A DNA stretch of 64,000 bases from Nocardioides sp. zg-1228 (lineage in GTDB: Bacteria; Actinomycetota; Actinomycetes; Propionibacteriales; Nocardioidaceae), in contig NZ_CP070961.1 in assembly GCF_017086465.1 (NCBI RefSeq), positions 992,001 to 1,056,000 of the forward strand, read 5' to 3'. How positions within the stretch are numbered: the first letter of the stretch is position 1; every line of letters starts with the position of its first letter. The notes under the pieces are model-generated. The model did not search any database. It was given only the letters and a program-made list of their open reading frames with translations, and was not told where the DNA came from. Shown here piece by piece: positions 27,419 through 35,938 of the stretch. Position numbers and translations under genes: made by a program.

Positions 27419-29086
27419 ATGAGTCATCTCGACTCGACCGCGCCCGAGGACGCCGGCACGCCCGGTGGCCCCGTCGGACGCGGCAGCAAGCGCTTCGTGC
27501 TGGTGGGACTCGCGCTGGCGCTGGTCGTCGCGACCGTCGCATTCTTCACGATGCGCGGAGCAGGGGATGAGCCGGAGGGGGCAGACTGCATCTCCGAGGT
27601 GATCACGCTCACCACTGCGCCGGTCATGGAGGACCTGGTGCACCAGGCCGTCAAGGACGTCAACGCCGACGAGCCGTGCATCGACATCCAGGTGACCGCC
27701 GGCACGGTGAAGGACGTCGTCTCCCTCCTCGGCGACCCCAGCGCCGAGCTCCCCGACATCTGGATCCCCGACAGCCCGACCTGGAAGGGCCAGCTCACCA
27801 GCGCCGGCTGGGCGGGCACGCCGATCGCCGCCGTGCTGGCCCAGACGCCCGTCGGCCTCATCGGCGGGCCGGCCGCCGAGGCGCCGGCCTCCTGGGTCGC
27901 CGCGCTCGGCAGCGGCAGCCTGGCGATGGCCGACCCGAGCGCGGAGGGCGCGTCGGCGCTCGCCCTGCTGGCGCCCTACGCCGAGATGAAGCGGACCGGC
28001 GAGACCCCGGAGTCGATCGACCAGAAGACCGTCCCCGTCGCCCAGACCTACGGCGAGCGCGCCGTGGCCGGCAGCGTCAACGAGACCGACCTGTCCACGA
28101 TCACCGCATCCAGCACCCAGCTGGTGCCCGCCACGGAGCACGACTACCTCGCCGCGCGCCGCAGCAACGACCAGCTCGCCCTGGTGGCCCCGAAGACCGG
28201 CGTGCCGATGCTGCAGTTCCCGCTCATCGACGTCAATCGCGGCAGCAAGGACATGCTCAGCTCCGGTGGCGACCTGTCCGCCCGCGTGGGCCGCGCCCTG
28301 GGCCGCTGGTTCGCCTCGAGCGCCGGGGTGGAGGCGATCTCGGCCGCCGAGCTGCGCGGCCCCGACGGCGCCCCGCTCCCCAACGACATCGGGCTGGGCA
28401 AGGCCAGGGTGCTGGGCAAGGTGCCCCAGCAGACCACCGACGACGTGCTGCGCGGGTGGCGCGTGCTGTCGGTGCCCTCCAGCATCCTCGCGGTGGTCGA
28501 CCTGTCGGGCTCGATGAAGACCGCCATCGGCGACACCACGCGCATCCGGCTCGCCATGACCGCCTCCAAGGTCGCGCTCGACGCGTTCCCCTCGCAGGCG
28601 CGCATCGGGATCTGGGGCTTCTCGAAGAACCGTGGCAAGGGCGGCGCGTCGTGGGCCGAGTACGCCCCGCTCGAGCGCCTCGACGCGCCGGCGGACGGCG
28701 GCAGGACCCACGGCGACGTGGTCCGCGCGGAGGCCGACCTCCTGCCCAGCCGGGTGCGGGGCGGCACCGGCGTCATGGACACCACGCTCGCGGCCTACAA
28801 GCACGCCCAGGAGAAGTGGGACCCGGCGTGGTTCAACTCCGTGGTGATCATGACCGACGGCGCGCGGGACGACTCCAGCTCGCTGTCCCTCGAGTCGCTG
28901 GTCAACCAGCTCACGTCGCTGCGCGACCCGGCCAAGCCCGTCAAGGTGGTCATCATCGGCATCTCGCCGGACGCCGACACCGGCGAGCTCGAGGAGATCG
29001 CGGCGGCGACGGGCGGGCAGAACTACCTCGTCGAGGACCCCAACCAGATCCTCGGCGTGCTGGCGCAGGCCCTGCTCAACCGCTGA
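27419..29086 (+). CDS. Membrane-anchored solute-binding-like plus VWA domain protein (copy 2)
   Basis: 555 residues, paralogue of the 23565-25151 product with the same order. Short cytoplasmic tail, membrane helix (about 26-45), binding-protein-like domain with ELPDIWIPDSPTW (near 115), then VWA with MIDAS DLSGS (Asp361, Ser363, Ser365), RGGTGVMDTT and IMTDGARDD. The shared endings (GGxxYL, then DPNQILGVLAQALLNR here and QPEDVLGVFAQAVLSR in copy 1) show common ancestry. GGGAGG lies 7 bases before the ATG. The membrane-proximal half differs more than the VWA half, suggesting different ligands. The 3' end overlaps the convergent secreted protein gene by 11 bases. Confidence 0.8.
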   Translation: MSHLDSTAPEDAGTPGGPVGRGSKRFVLVGLALALVVATVAFFTMRGAGDEPEGADCISEVITLTTAPVMEDLVHQAVKDVNADEPCIDIQVTAGTVKDVVSLLGDPSAELPDIWIPDSPTWKGQLTSAGWAGTPIAAVLAQTPVGLIGGPAAEAPASWVAALGSGSLAMADPSAEGASALALLAPYAEMKRTGETPESIDQKTVPVAQTYGERAVAGSVNETDLSTITASSTQLVPATEHDYLAARRSNDQLALVAPKTGVPMLQFPLIDVNRGSKDMLSSGGDLSARVGRALGRWFASSAGVEAISAAELRGPDGAPLPNDIGLGKARVLGKVPQQTTDDVLRGWRVLSVPSSILAVVDLSGSMKTAIGDTTRIRLAMTASKVALDAFPSQARIGIWGFSKNRGKGGASWAEYAPLERLDAPADGGRTHGDVVRAEADLLPSRVRGGTGVMDTTLAAYKHAQEKWDPAWFNSVVIMTDGARDDSSSLSLESLVNQLTSLRDPAKPVKVVIIGISPDADTGELEEIAAATGGQNYLVEDPNQILGVLAQALLNR

Positions 29087-29621
29087 CGACGGTGTTCTGG
29101 TCGACGAGCACCTGCCACTGCCCCCGCTCGTAGGTCCAGGTGATGATGATCGCCAGAGGGACCGCTCCGTCGCCGTCGGTGTAGACGGAGTCGAAGAGGA
29201 CCAGCGCGGTGTCGCAGCCCGCGACTGCGGTGTGCCGGACCTCCAGGGTCTGTGTCCACTCGGTGCGGGCGAAGAAGCCCTCGATGAAGCCGGCGACCTC
29301 CGTCCTGCCGACCAGCGTGGCGCCGCCGGGGAGCACCGCGGTGACCTCCGGATGCAGGAGGGCGTTGAAGGTGCGCGCGTCGCGCTCGTCGGTCGCCTCG
29401 ACGTAGGTCCGCACGGCGCGGTCGAACCTGCGCTCGCAGGCACGGTCGCCGCCGTGGGCACGCTCCGAGGCGGGTACGCCGCCGGCCTGACCGGCGGCCT
29501 GCCCGGCAAGTGGGACGGCGAGCGGGACGCCGAGTGGGACGGCGCCGGCGGCCGTCCCGGTCAGCACGGCGGCGCCGAGAGCGGTGGCCAGGGCCGTCGA
29601 CAGCAGGGTGGTGATGGACAT
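29076..29621 (-). CDS. Secreted SnoaL/NTF2-like protein
   Basis: 181 residues. Signal peptide ending near GTAAGA, then a low-complexity stretch with repeated VPLxVPLAGQAAGQAGG. A cysteine-containing NTF2-like domain follows (about 60-181): FDRAVRTYVEATDERDARTF, LLHPEVTAVLPGGATLVGR and WTYERGQWQVLVDQ. That domain pattern is DUF4440/SnoaL-like, a small cone-shaped pocket used by diverse enzymes and binding proteins. AAGGAG lies 6 bases before the ATG. Divergent from a winged-helix regulator gene with a 94-base gap, suggesting control by it. Function unknown. Confidence 0.75.
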   Translation of the reverse strand: MSITTLLSTALATALGAAVLTGTAAGAVPLGVPLAVPLAGQAAGQAGGVPASERAHGGDRACERRFDRAVRTYVEATDERDARTFNALLHPEVTAVLPGGATLVGRTEVAGFIEGFFARTEWTQTLEVRHTAVAGCDTALVLFDSVYTDGDGAVPLAIIITWTYERGQWQVLVDQNTVVSG

Positions 29622-29715
29622 ACGGTGCTCCTTCTCGAGGTGGTCCGGGCCTCCATCGAAGGCCCGAGCACCCGGTCGACGGGAGCGATTCGATGAGGTT
29701 CGACGAAGGTCCGCC

Positions 29716-30693
29716 GTGATCGTCGCGGAGCTCGACGCCGCCACTGCCTCGCGGGTCCGCCTGGCACCGTCGCCCGCGGCCGAGGCGATGGCGTGGCTGC
29801 GCCTGGCCGTCGCCGGTCGGCGCGACACCCTGGTCGGGCGGCCCCGACTCGCCGGCCCGCTGTCGCGCGACGTGGACGTGCAGCTCCTCGTCGCGCTGGT
29901 GGCAGGGGGGACCAGCGGCTACCTGCCCGACTTCCTGACTCCCAAGCCCGGGACCGCGGACGCGCTCGACGCGCAGCTCGCGCAGGTCGCCGCGACGCCC
30001 GACGACGAGGCGCGGCACCAGGTGCTGACCGAGACCTTCGCGGACGGACCCGCTCCCGCGGCGGTGGTGCGAGCGATCGAGTCGGGCACCATGGCGGTGC
30101 GGGCAGCGCGTGGCCTCGAGTCGTTGTGGCGCCACGCCGTGGGTGAGGTCTGGGGAGCCTTCGGGCACCTGGTGGAGGCCGACATCGCCCGGCTGTCGGC
30201 CGTCCAGGGCCGCTCCGGCGTGACCGCGATGCTCGAGACCCTGCACCCGCACGTCACCTACGACGGCTCGTGCCTACGGGTGTGGATGCCGCCCTGGGAG
30301 GAGGCCGGGGTGCTGCGTGGCACCGAGCTGGTGGTCTCGCCGGCGTTGCTGGACCGGCCCCACGTGTCCCCCCAGCTGTGCCGCCCGGACCAGGCCGTGC
30401 TGCGCTACCCGGTACGTACCCTGGGCGACCCGATCGCGACGGTGAGGCGTCGCGCGCTCGGCAGGCTCATGGGGGACACCCGCGTCGCCCTGCTCTACGA
30501 CCTGGCCACCCCGCGGTGCACGGCGACGCTCAGCGAGCGCCACCGGTTGAGCGCGGCGACCGTCTCCTACCACCTGGGGATCCTGCACGAGTGCGGCCTG
30601 GTCACCCGCGTGCGTCACGGCAACGTCGTGGACTACCAGCGCAGCGGCCGGGCCGAGGCCCTGCTCCGCCGCCCCGAGGTCACGCTGGGTTGA
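29716..30693 (+). CDS. ArsR-like winged-helix transcriptional regulator
   Basis: 325 residues. The C-terminal 75 form a winged-helix DNA-binding domain: RRRALGRLMGDTRVALLYDL, then RHRLSAATVSYHLGILHECG (recognition helix) and VDYQRSGR. The N-terminal 240 residues are alpha-helical with no enzyme motif I recognise. This is the layout of large actinobacterial ArsR-type regulators (DUF5937-like). GAAGG lies 6 bases before the GTG at 29716, which sets the start. It faces away from the secreted NTF2-like gene and probably controls it and itself. The inducer is unknown. Confidence 0.75.
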   Translation: MIVAELDAATASRVRLAPSPAAEAMAWLRLAVAGRRDTLVGRPRLAGPLSRDVDVQLLVALVAGGTSGYLPDFLTPKPGTADALDAQLAQVAATPDDEARHQVLTETFADGPAPAAVVRAIESGTMAVRAARGLESLWRHAVGEVWGAFGHLVEADIARLSAVQGRSGVTAMLETLHPHVTYDGSCLRVWMPPWEEAGVLRGTELVVSPALLDRPHVSPQLCRPDQAVLRYPVRTLGDPIATVRRRALGRLMGDTRVALLYDLATPRCTATLSERHRLSAATVSYHLGILHECGLVTRVRHGNVVDYQRSGRAEALLRRPEVTLG

Positions 30694-30718
30694 GCGGCCG
30701 GAGCAGGGTGCTGGCTGC

Positions 30719-31579
30719 TCAGACGCCGATCGGGTGCCAGACGGTCTTCGTCTCGAGGAACTGCGTCATCCGGTCCAGCCCGGGAGCCGCGAGCCAGTCG
30801 GTGTCGGGCGCGGGACGGCGTACGCGCTTGAGGTTGTCGGCGGCGGCGACCTCGAGCTCGGTGGCGAGCTCGGCGTCCTCGACACCGGTGAGGTCGATGC
30901 CGTTGACGTCCATGTGCGAGGCCAGCCACGGGGCGATCTCGGCCTGCGAGCCGGTGAGCACGTTGACCACGCCGCCGGGCAGGTCGCTGGTGGCCATCAC
31001 CTCGCCGAGGGTGATCGCGGTCAGCGGGTTGGCCTGGCTGGCGATCACCACGACGGTGTTGCCGGTGACGATCAGCGGCGCGACGACGCTGACCAGGCCG
31101 AGCAGGGGGCCACGGGGCGCGACCACGGCGATGACGCCGCTGGGCTCGGGGGTCGAGAGGTTGAAGTAGGGGCCGGCGACCGGGTTGGCGTTGCCGACGA
31201 CCTGGGTGATCTTGTCGGCCCAGCCGGCGTACCAGACCAGGCGGTCGATCGCGGCGTCGACGTAGGCGCGCGCCTTCGACTGCGAGATCCCCTCGGCGGC
31301 ACGGAGCTCGGCCTCGAACTGCTCGCGTCGGCCCTCGAGGACCTCGGCGATGCGGTAGACGACCTGGGCCCGGTTGTAGGCCGTGCGGCCCGACCAGCCA
31401 CCGAAGGCCTTGCGGGCGGCGACGACGGCGTCGCGGGCGTCCTTGCGCGAGGCCAGGGCCGCGTTGGCGAGGAGCTTGCCCTTGGCGTCGTCGACGACGA
31501 AGGTGCGACCCGACTCCGAGCGGGGGAACTGCCCGCCGATGTAGAGCTTGTAGGTCTTGCGTACGTCGATGCGGCTCAC
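30719..31579 (-). CDS. Half-length, cysteine-free aldehyde dehydrogenase-like protein (ALDH16 C-terminal-type)
   Basis: 286 residues. It matches the NAD-binding half of aldehyde dehydrogenases: YIGGQFPRSESGRTF, AFGGWSGRTAYNRAQVVYRI, WYAGWADK, VTGNTVVV and DLPGGVVNVLTG. It stops before the catalytic cysteine region and contains no cysteine at all. PWNFP is replaced by APRGP and the FTGS loop by DLTG, so it cannot be an active dehydrogenase. It starts with GTG inside the stop of the full-length enzyme (GTGA overlap). ALDH16 proteins have this architecture fused: a catalytic domain followed by a non-catalytic one. I infer a split ALDH16 in which this is the structural partner. Confidence 0.75.
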   Translation of the reverse strand: MSRIDVRKTYKLYIGGQFPRSESGRTFVVDDAKGKLLANAALASRKDARDAVVAARKAFGGWSGRTAYNRAQVVYRIAEVLEGRREQFEAELRAAEGISQSKARAYVDAAIDRLVWYAGWADKITQVVGNANPVAGPYFNLSTPEPSGVIAVVAPRGPLLGLVSVVAPLIVTGNTVVVIASQANPLTAITLGEVMATSDLPGGVVNVLTGSQAEIAPWLASHMDVNGIDLTGVEDAELATELEVAAADNLKRVRRPAPDTDWLAAPGLDRMTQFLETKTVWHPIGV

Positions 31580-33021
31580 GCGTCCGCTCCCTTCAGGTAG
31601 CCCTCGAGACCGTGGCGGCCGCCCTCGCGGCCGTAGCCGGACTCCTTGTAGCCGCCGAACGGCGAGGTGGGGTCGAACTTGTTGAACGTGTTGGCCCACA
31701 CGACGCCCGCCCGCAGCTGGTTGGCCATCGACAGGATCCGCGAGCCCTTGTCGGTCCACACGCCCGCCGAGAGGCCGAACGGCGTGTTGTTGGCCTTCTC
31801 GACCGCCTCGGAGGGGGTGCGGAAGGTCAGCACCGACAGCACCGGGCCGAAGATCTCCTCACGCGCGATCCGGTGCGCCTGGGTGACGCCGGTGAAGACG
31901 GTGGGGGCGTACCAGTAGCCGTTGGCGGGCAGCTCGCACGGCGCGGACCAGCGCTCGGCGCCCTCGGACTCGCCGACCTCGGACAGCTCGCGGATCTTGG
32001 CGAGCTGCTCGGCGGAGTTGATCGCGCCGACGTCGGTGTTCTTGTCGAGCGGGTCGCCCACGCGCAGCGTGGCCATCCGGCGCTTGAGCCGGTCCATCAC
32101 CTCGTCGGCGACGGACTCCTGCACCAGCAGGCGCGAGCCCGCGCAGCAGACGTGGCCCTGGTTGAAGAAGATGCCGTTGACGATGCCCTCGACGGCCTGG
32201 TCGAGCGGGGCGTCGTCGAAGACGATGTTGGCGGCCTTGCCGCCGAGCTCGAGCGTCACCTTCTTGTCGGTGCCGGCGACCGCCCGGGCGATGGCCTTGC
32301 CGACCTCGGTGGATCCGGTGAAGGCGACCTTGTCGACGTCGGGGTGCGACACGATCGCGCGGCCGGTGTCGCCGGCGCCGGTGACGATGTTGACGACGCC
32401 GGGCGGCAGGTCGGCCTGCTGGCAGATCTCGGCGAAGAGCAGCGCGGTCAGGGGCGTGGTCTCGGCGGGCTTGAGCACGACCGTGTTGCCGCACGCCAGC
32501 GCCGGGGCGATCTTCCAGGCCAGCATCAGCAGCGGGAAGTTCCACGGGATGACCTGGCCGGCGACGCCGAGCGGCGTCGAGCCGTAGCCGGAGTACTCGA
32601 GCTTGTCGGCCCAGCCGGCGTAGTAGAAGAAGTGGGCGGCGACGATCGGCACGTCGACGTCGCGCGACTCCTTGATCGGCTTGCCGTTGTCGATCGACTC
32701 CAGGACGGCGAGCTCGCGGCCGCGCTCCTGGATGATCCGGGCGATCCGGTAGAGGTACTTGGCGCGCTCGGCCCCGGACATCCGCGACCAGACGCGGGTG
32801 TAGGCGCGGCGGGCGGCCTTGACGGCCTCGTCGACGTCGGCGTCGCTGGCCTCGGCGATCTCGGCGAGGACCTCCTCGGTGGCCGGGTTGACGGTCTTGA
32901 ACGACGTGCCGCTGCCGTCGACGAACTCGCCGTTGACGAACAGGCCGTAGGACGGCTTGATGTCGACGATGGCGCGCGACTCGGGCGCGGGGGCGTACTC
33001 GAAAATGTTGGTCATCCCCAT
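31576..33021 (-). CDS. Aldehyde dehydrogenase, catalytic (ALDH16 N-terminal-type)
   Basis: 481 residues, complete. PWNFPLLMLAWK (159-170), GSTEVGK (236-242), ELGGKAANIV with Glu258, and FFNQGHVCCAGSR with the catalytic Cys expected at 292. It oxidises an aldehyde with NAD(P)+. Directly upstream (TGATG overlap) is deoC, which releases acetaldehyde and glyceraldehyde-3-phosphate from deoxyribose-5-phosphate, so acetaldehyde is a plausible substrate. Directly downstream is the non-catalytic half-length partner. The three genes are clearly translated as a unit. Confidence 0.9.
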   Translation of the reverse strand: MGMTNIFEYAPAPESRAIVDIKPSYGLFVNGEFVDGSGTSFKTVNPATEEVLAEIAEASDADVDEAVKAARRAYTRVWSRMSGAERAKYLYRIARIIQERGRELAVLESIDNGKPIKESRDVDVPIVAAHFFYYAGWADKLEYSGYGSTPLGVAGQVIPWNFPLLMLAWKIAPALACGNTVVLKPAETTPLTALLFAEICQQADLPPGVVNIVTGAGDTGRAIVSHPDVDKVAFTGSTEVGKAIARAVAGTDKKVTLELGGKAANIVFDDAPLDQAVEGIVNGIFFNQGHVCCAGSRLLVQESVADEVMDRLKRRMATLRVGDPLDKNTDVGAINSAEQLAKIRELSEVGESEGAERWSAPCELPANGYWYAPTVFTGVTQAHRIAREEIFGPVLSVLTFRTPSEAVEKANNTPFGLSAGVWTDKGSRILSMANQLRAGVVWANTFNKFDPTSPFGGYKESGYGREGGRHGLEGYLKGADA

Positions 33022-34016
33022 CAGTCCAGCGTGAAGTAGTCGGGACCGGAGTAGCGTCCGGTCGTCATCTTGGTGCGCTGCATCAGCAGGTCGTTGAGCA
33101 GCGTGGAGGCGCCGAAGCGGAACCAGTCGGGGTCGAGCCAGTCGCCGCCGCAGATCTCGTTGACCATCACGAGGTACTTGATGGCGTCCTTGGTGGTCCT
33201 GATGCCGCCGGCGGGCTTGACGCCGACCATCTGCCCGGTCTGGTCGCGGAAGTCGCGCACCGCCTCGAGCATGATCAGGGTGACCGGGAGGGTCGCGGCG
33301 GGCTGGACCTTGCCGGTGGAGGTCTTGATGAAGTGGCCACCGGCCATCATCGCCAGCCAGCTGGCGCGCCGGACGTTGTCGTAGGTCTGCAGCTCACCGG
33401 TCTCGAAGATCACCTTGAGGTGCGCGCTGGTGCCGTCGGGCCTCGCGCAGGCCTCGCGGACCAGGGCGATCTCCTCGAAGACGTCGAGGTAGCGCCCCGA
33501 GAGGAACGCCCCGCGGTCGATGACCATGTCGATCTCGTCGGCGCCGGCCTCGACCGCGTCACGGGTGTCGGCGAGCTTGATGTCCATCGCGGCGCGACCG
33601 CTGGGGAACGCGGTGGCGACCGCCGCGACGTGGACGCCGCTGTCGCCGAGCGTCTGCTTGGCGGTGGCGACCATGTCGGGGTAGACGCACACGGCGGCGG
33701 TGGCCGGGCAGGTCGGGTCGGCCGGGTCGGGACGCATCGCCTTCGAGGCGAGCGCGCGGACCTTGCCGTGCGTGTCCTGGCCCTCGAGCGTGGTCAGGTC
33801 GACCATGCGGATGGCCAGGTCGATGGCGAAGGCCTTCGACGTCGTCTTGATCGACCGGGTGGCCAGGCCCGCGGCGCGAGCCTCGCACCCGACCTGGTCG
33901 ACCCCGGGGAGGCCGTGGAGGAATCGACGGAGCGAGGAGTCCGAGCGCACGATGTCGTCGAAGACGCCGCCGTGGGTCGCGGAGGTGCTCGCCGTTGGGC
34001 TGGCAGTGGGTGTCAC
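33021..34016 (-). CDS. deoC: Deoxyribose-phosphate aldolase
   Basis: 331 residues. HFIKTSTGKVQ carries the Schiff-base lysine and VKPAGGIRTTKDA the second active-site lysine. VIFETGEL and EIDMVIDRGAFLSG are further family motifs. It cleaves 2-deoxyribose-5-phosphate to glyceraldehyde-3-phosphate and acetaldehyde, the end of deoxynucleoside catabolism that begins with deoA and PNP. GTG at 34016 is preferred: TATGCT lies 6 bases upstream with no Shine-Dalgarno, the leaderless pattern. The first about 25 residues (rich in T, S, A) are not part of the fold. It heads the deoC-ALDH-ALDH16-like operon. Confidence 0.93.
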   Translation of the reverse strand: MTPTASPTASTSATHGGVFDDIVRSDSSLRRFLHGLPGVDQVGCEARAAGLATRSIKTTSKAFAIDLAIRMVDLTTLEGQDTHGKVRALASKAMRPDPADPTCPATAAVCVYPDMVATAKQTLGDSGVHVAAVATAFPSGRAAMDIKLADTRDAVEAGADEIDMVIDRGAFLSGRYLDVFEEIALVREACARPDGTSAHLKVIFETGELQTYDNVRRASWLAMMAGGHFIKTSTGKVQPAATLPVTLIMLEAVRDFRDQTGQMVGVKPAGGIRTTKDAIKYLVMVNEICGGDWLDPDWFRFGASTLLNDLLMQRTKMTTGRYSGPDYFTLD

Positions 34017-34094
34017 CGGCCCAGCATAGAGTTGGGTCGAAGGCCCCCCGCAATCCGTGATGGCCGACGGTCTGCTCACATCGACGAGGACGAC

Positions 34095-34700
34095 ATGGCA
34101 TCCCTGCAGGACGACCACGAGGTCGTGGTCGAGCGGTTCCAGCCATCCAGTGGCCGGTTCTCGGGCTGGGCGACGCTCGTGCTGTCCGCCCTCCTCGTGG
34201 TGGCCGGCGTGGCCTACTTCGACGACGGGTTCCCCGCCTGGGTGACCGCCGCGGGCCTGCTCGTCGGCGTGCTGGCGTGGGCGGCCAACCTGCGCCCGGC
34301 GCTGTGGGTCACCGAGGAGCACCTCGTCATGCGCAACCTCGCCGAGACCGTCCACATCCGCCTCGACGCGATCGAGGAGCTGGCCGTGCGCCAGGTCCTG
34401 GCGGTCCGCGCCGCCGACCAGCGCTTCGTCAGCACCGTGCTGGGACGCAGCTGGCGCAAGGCGATCGTCTCGCGCAGGGGCTCCACCGACGACGGTCCGC
34501 GCGAGGGCATGCCCTACGCCGACTGGGCCGAGCACCGCCTCCACGAGCTGGTCGACGCCGCCCGCGACCGCACGGGGGTGCGGCCCGGGTCGAAGGAGCA
34601 GCTGGCCCTGCCCGACGCCGTGCGCCGCGAGCCGGCGGTGCTGCCCCTCGCGTTGACCGGGGCGGCCGTCGTGGCGCTGCTGGTCAGCCTCTTCGTCTGA
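34095..34700 (+). CDS. Membrane protein with bacterial PH-like domain
   Basis: 201 residues. Two membrane helices (about 27-45 and 49-64) are followed by a bacterial PH-type region, LRPALWVTEEHLVMRNLAET to RSWRKAIVSRRG, and a last helix at the C-terminus (about 181-200). Proteins of this kind are common in actinobacteria and mostly uncharacterised. Divergent from deoC with a 78-base gap. Convergent with the YidC-like gene, 6 bases apart. No Shine-Dalgarno sequence is evident before the ATG. Function unknown. Confidence 0.7.
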   Translation: MASLQDDHEVVVERFQPSSGRFSGWATLVLSALLVVAGVAYFDDGFPAWVTAAGLLVGVLAWAANLRPALWVTEEHLVMRNLAETVHIRLDAIEELAVRQVLAVRAADQRFVSTVLGRSWRKAIVSRRGSTDDGPREGMPYADWAEHRLHELVDAARDRTGVRPGSKEQLALPDAVRREPAVLPLALTGAAVVALLVSLFV

Positions 34701-34706
34701 GGTCCC

Positions 34707-35498
34707 TCAGGCGCGGCGAGCGGCCGCGACGGTGCCCGGCGTGGGGAACCAGCGAGCGACGACGGCCGACTGCCCGAGCGTCCACGTCGAGCTGCACACC
34801 CAGTAGACGAGCAGGGCCACCGGCACGACGCCGCCCGCCACGAGCATCCCGCCTGCCGACATCACGGGGATGATCCGCTGCGCCGCCACCATCGCCTCCG
34901 GCATCCCCTCGAGGGGGGTGTTGGGCGCGACGACGAAGCGCTGGGTGACGTAGGACAGCACCGCCGCGGTCAGGGCCAGTCCGGCGACGACGGCGAGGTG
35001 CACCCCGCCACCGCCGAGGTAGCCGCGGCCGGCCAGCGAGACGCCGACGACCGACGCCGCGCCGAAGGACGACACCAGGCCGGGGCCCATCGCGCCCACC
35101 GCCGCGCCCGAGGCGACGTCCGCCACGAGGTGGTAGAGCGCGATCCACACGGGCAGCTGGAGCAGCACCGGCAGGCAGCCCAGCCGGCTCACCCCGTGCT
35201 CGGCCGACACCGTGCGCCGCTCCCGCATCAGGGCACGCACGCTCTCGGCGTCGGTGCGTCCGCGGTAGCGCTCCGCGATGCCCTGCAGGTGGGGCCGCGC
35301 CCGGGCGGCGGCGTGCGCCTGGCGGACGCCGTGGACGACGAGCGGCAGCACCGCGAGGCGTACGAGGACGACGAGGGCGGCGATGCCGAGCACCCAGGTC
35401 GCGGCGGCATCGGGCGGGGCGCCGAGGGAGGTGAGGGCGTCGTGGGTGGCGGCGAGGACCGCGGCGAGGGCGTGCGAGATCGGGTCGAGCAAGGACAT
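34707..35498 (-). CDS. yidC: YidC/Oxa1-family membrane insertase paralogue
   Basis: 263 residues. Membrane helices with the family core GCLPVLLQLPVWIALYHLV (about 108-126), a basic cytoplasmic loop before it, and later RIIPVMSAGGMLVAGGVVPV and LLVYWVCSSTWTLGQ. It inserts membrane proteins with or without Sec. The protein is short and lacks the long basic tail of the rnpA-linked housekeeping YidC, so this is probably a second copy. The neighbouring small DUF6412-type gene commonly accompanies such copies, as far as I recall. ATG at 35498 with GGAG about 5 bases upstream. Confidence 0.85.
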   Translation of the reverse strand: MSLLDPISHALAAVLAATHDALTSLGAPPDAAATWVLGIAALVVLVRLAVLPLVVHGVRQAHAAARARPHLQGIAERYRGRTDAESVRALMRERRTVSAEHGVSRLGCLPVLLQLPVWIALYHLVADVASGAAVGAMGPGLVSSFGAASVVGVSLAGRGYLGGGGVHLAVVAGLALTAAVLSYVTQRFVVAPNTPLEGMPEAMVAAQRIIPVMSAGGMLVAGGVVPVALLVYWVCSSTWTLGQSAVVARWFPTPGTVAAARRA

Positions 35499-35554
35499 GG
35501 GTGTGCTCCTGGGACGGTGGGGACGGGTCTGGACGGGCTCGCCGGAGGCGAGGG

Positions 35555-35833
35555 TCAGACCAGTCCCGGCGCACGCGGTCGCACCGGGTGGTGCCCCGCG
35601 TCGGTCGTCCGCCCCGCGAGCACGAGGGGCACGTCGGCGGCACGTCGCCGCGGTCGCAGCGAGCGCAGGGTCGCGTCGGGGACGACAGCAGGGCCGCGTA
35701 CGCCCATCAGGGTCGTGGCGGCGGCGAGCGCGGCGAGCACCACGAGCGCCTCGGCCGGCATCGTCGAGACCGTCGGAGCGATCGTGATGGCGGCGGCGAT
35801 CGACGCCAGCGCGAGCACCACGGTCCGGAGCAT
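35555..35833 (-). CDS. Small DUF6412-like membrane protein
   Basis: 92 residues. Two hydrophobic helices (about 2-20 and 29-44) are followed by a basic, arginine-rich tail. The pattern resembles DUF6412 proteins found beside actinobacterial YidC paralogues. The ATG at 35833 is chosen because TAGGGT lies exactly 7 bases upstream, a leaderless signature; a GTG three codons earlier overlaps that element. The YidC-like gene follows 56 bases downstream on the same strand, so joint expression is likely. Function unknown. Confidence 0.6.
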   Translation of the reverse strand: MLRTVVLALASIAAAITIAPTVSTMPAEALVVLAALAAATTLMGVRGPAVVPDATLRSLRPRRRAADVPLVLAGRTTDAGHHPVRPRAPGLV

Positions 35834-35938
35834 GTCCGCCACCCTAGCCCGCCGCTCCCCCGGCGGGACGTCATGGGAATGCCCGGTCCGAGGCGGGGAT
35901 TCCCCTGACGCTGCGCGCCGGGTCGGCGGTGGGCGGGC

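Noticed and set aside
30719-31579. Half-length ALDH as a pseudogene fragment of the upstream enzyme
   Set aside because: It has its own GTG start coupled to the upstream stop, clean coding bias throughout and a matching role as the second domain of ALDH16. No remnant of a catalytic half follows it.
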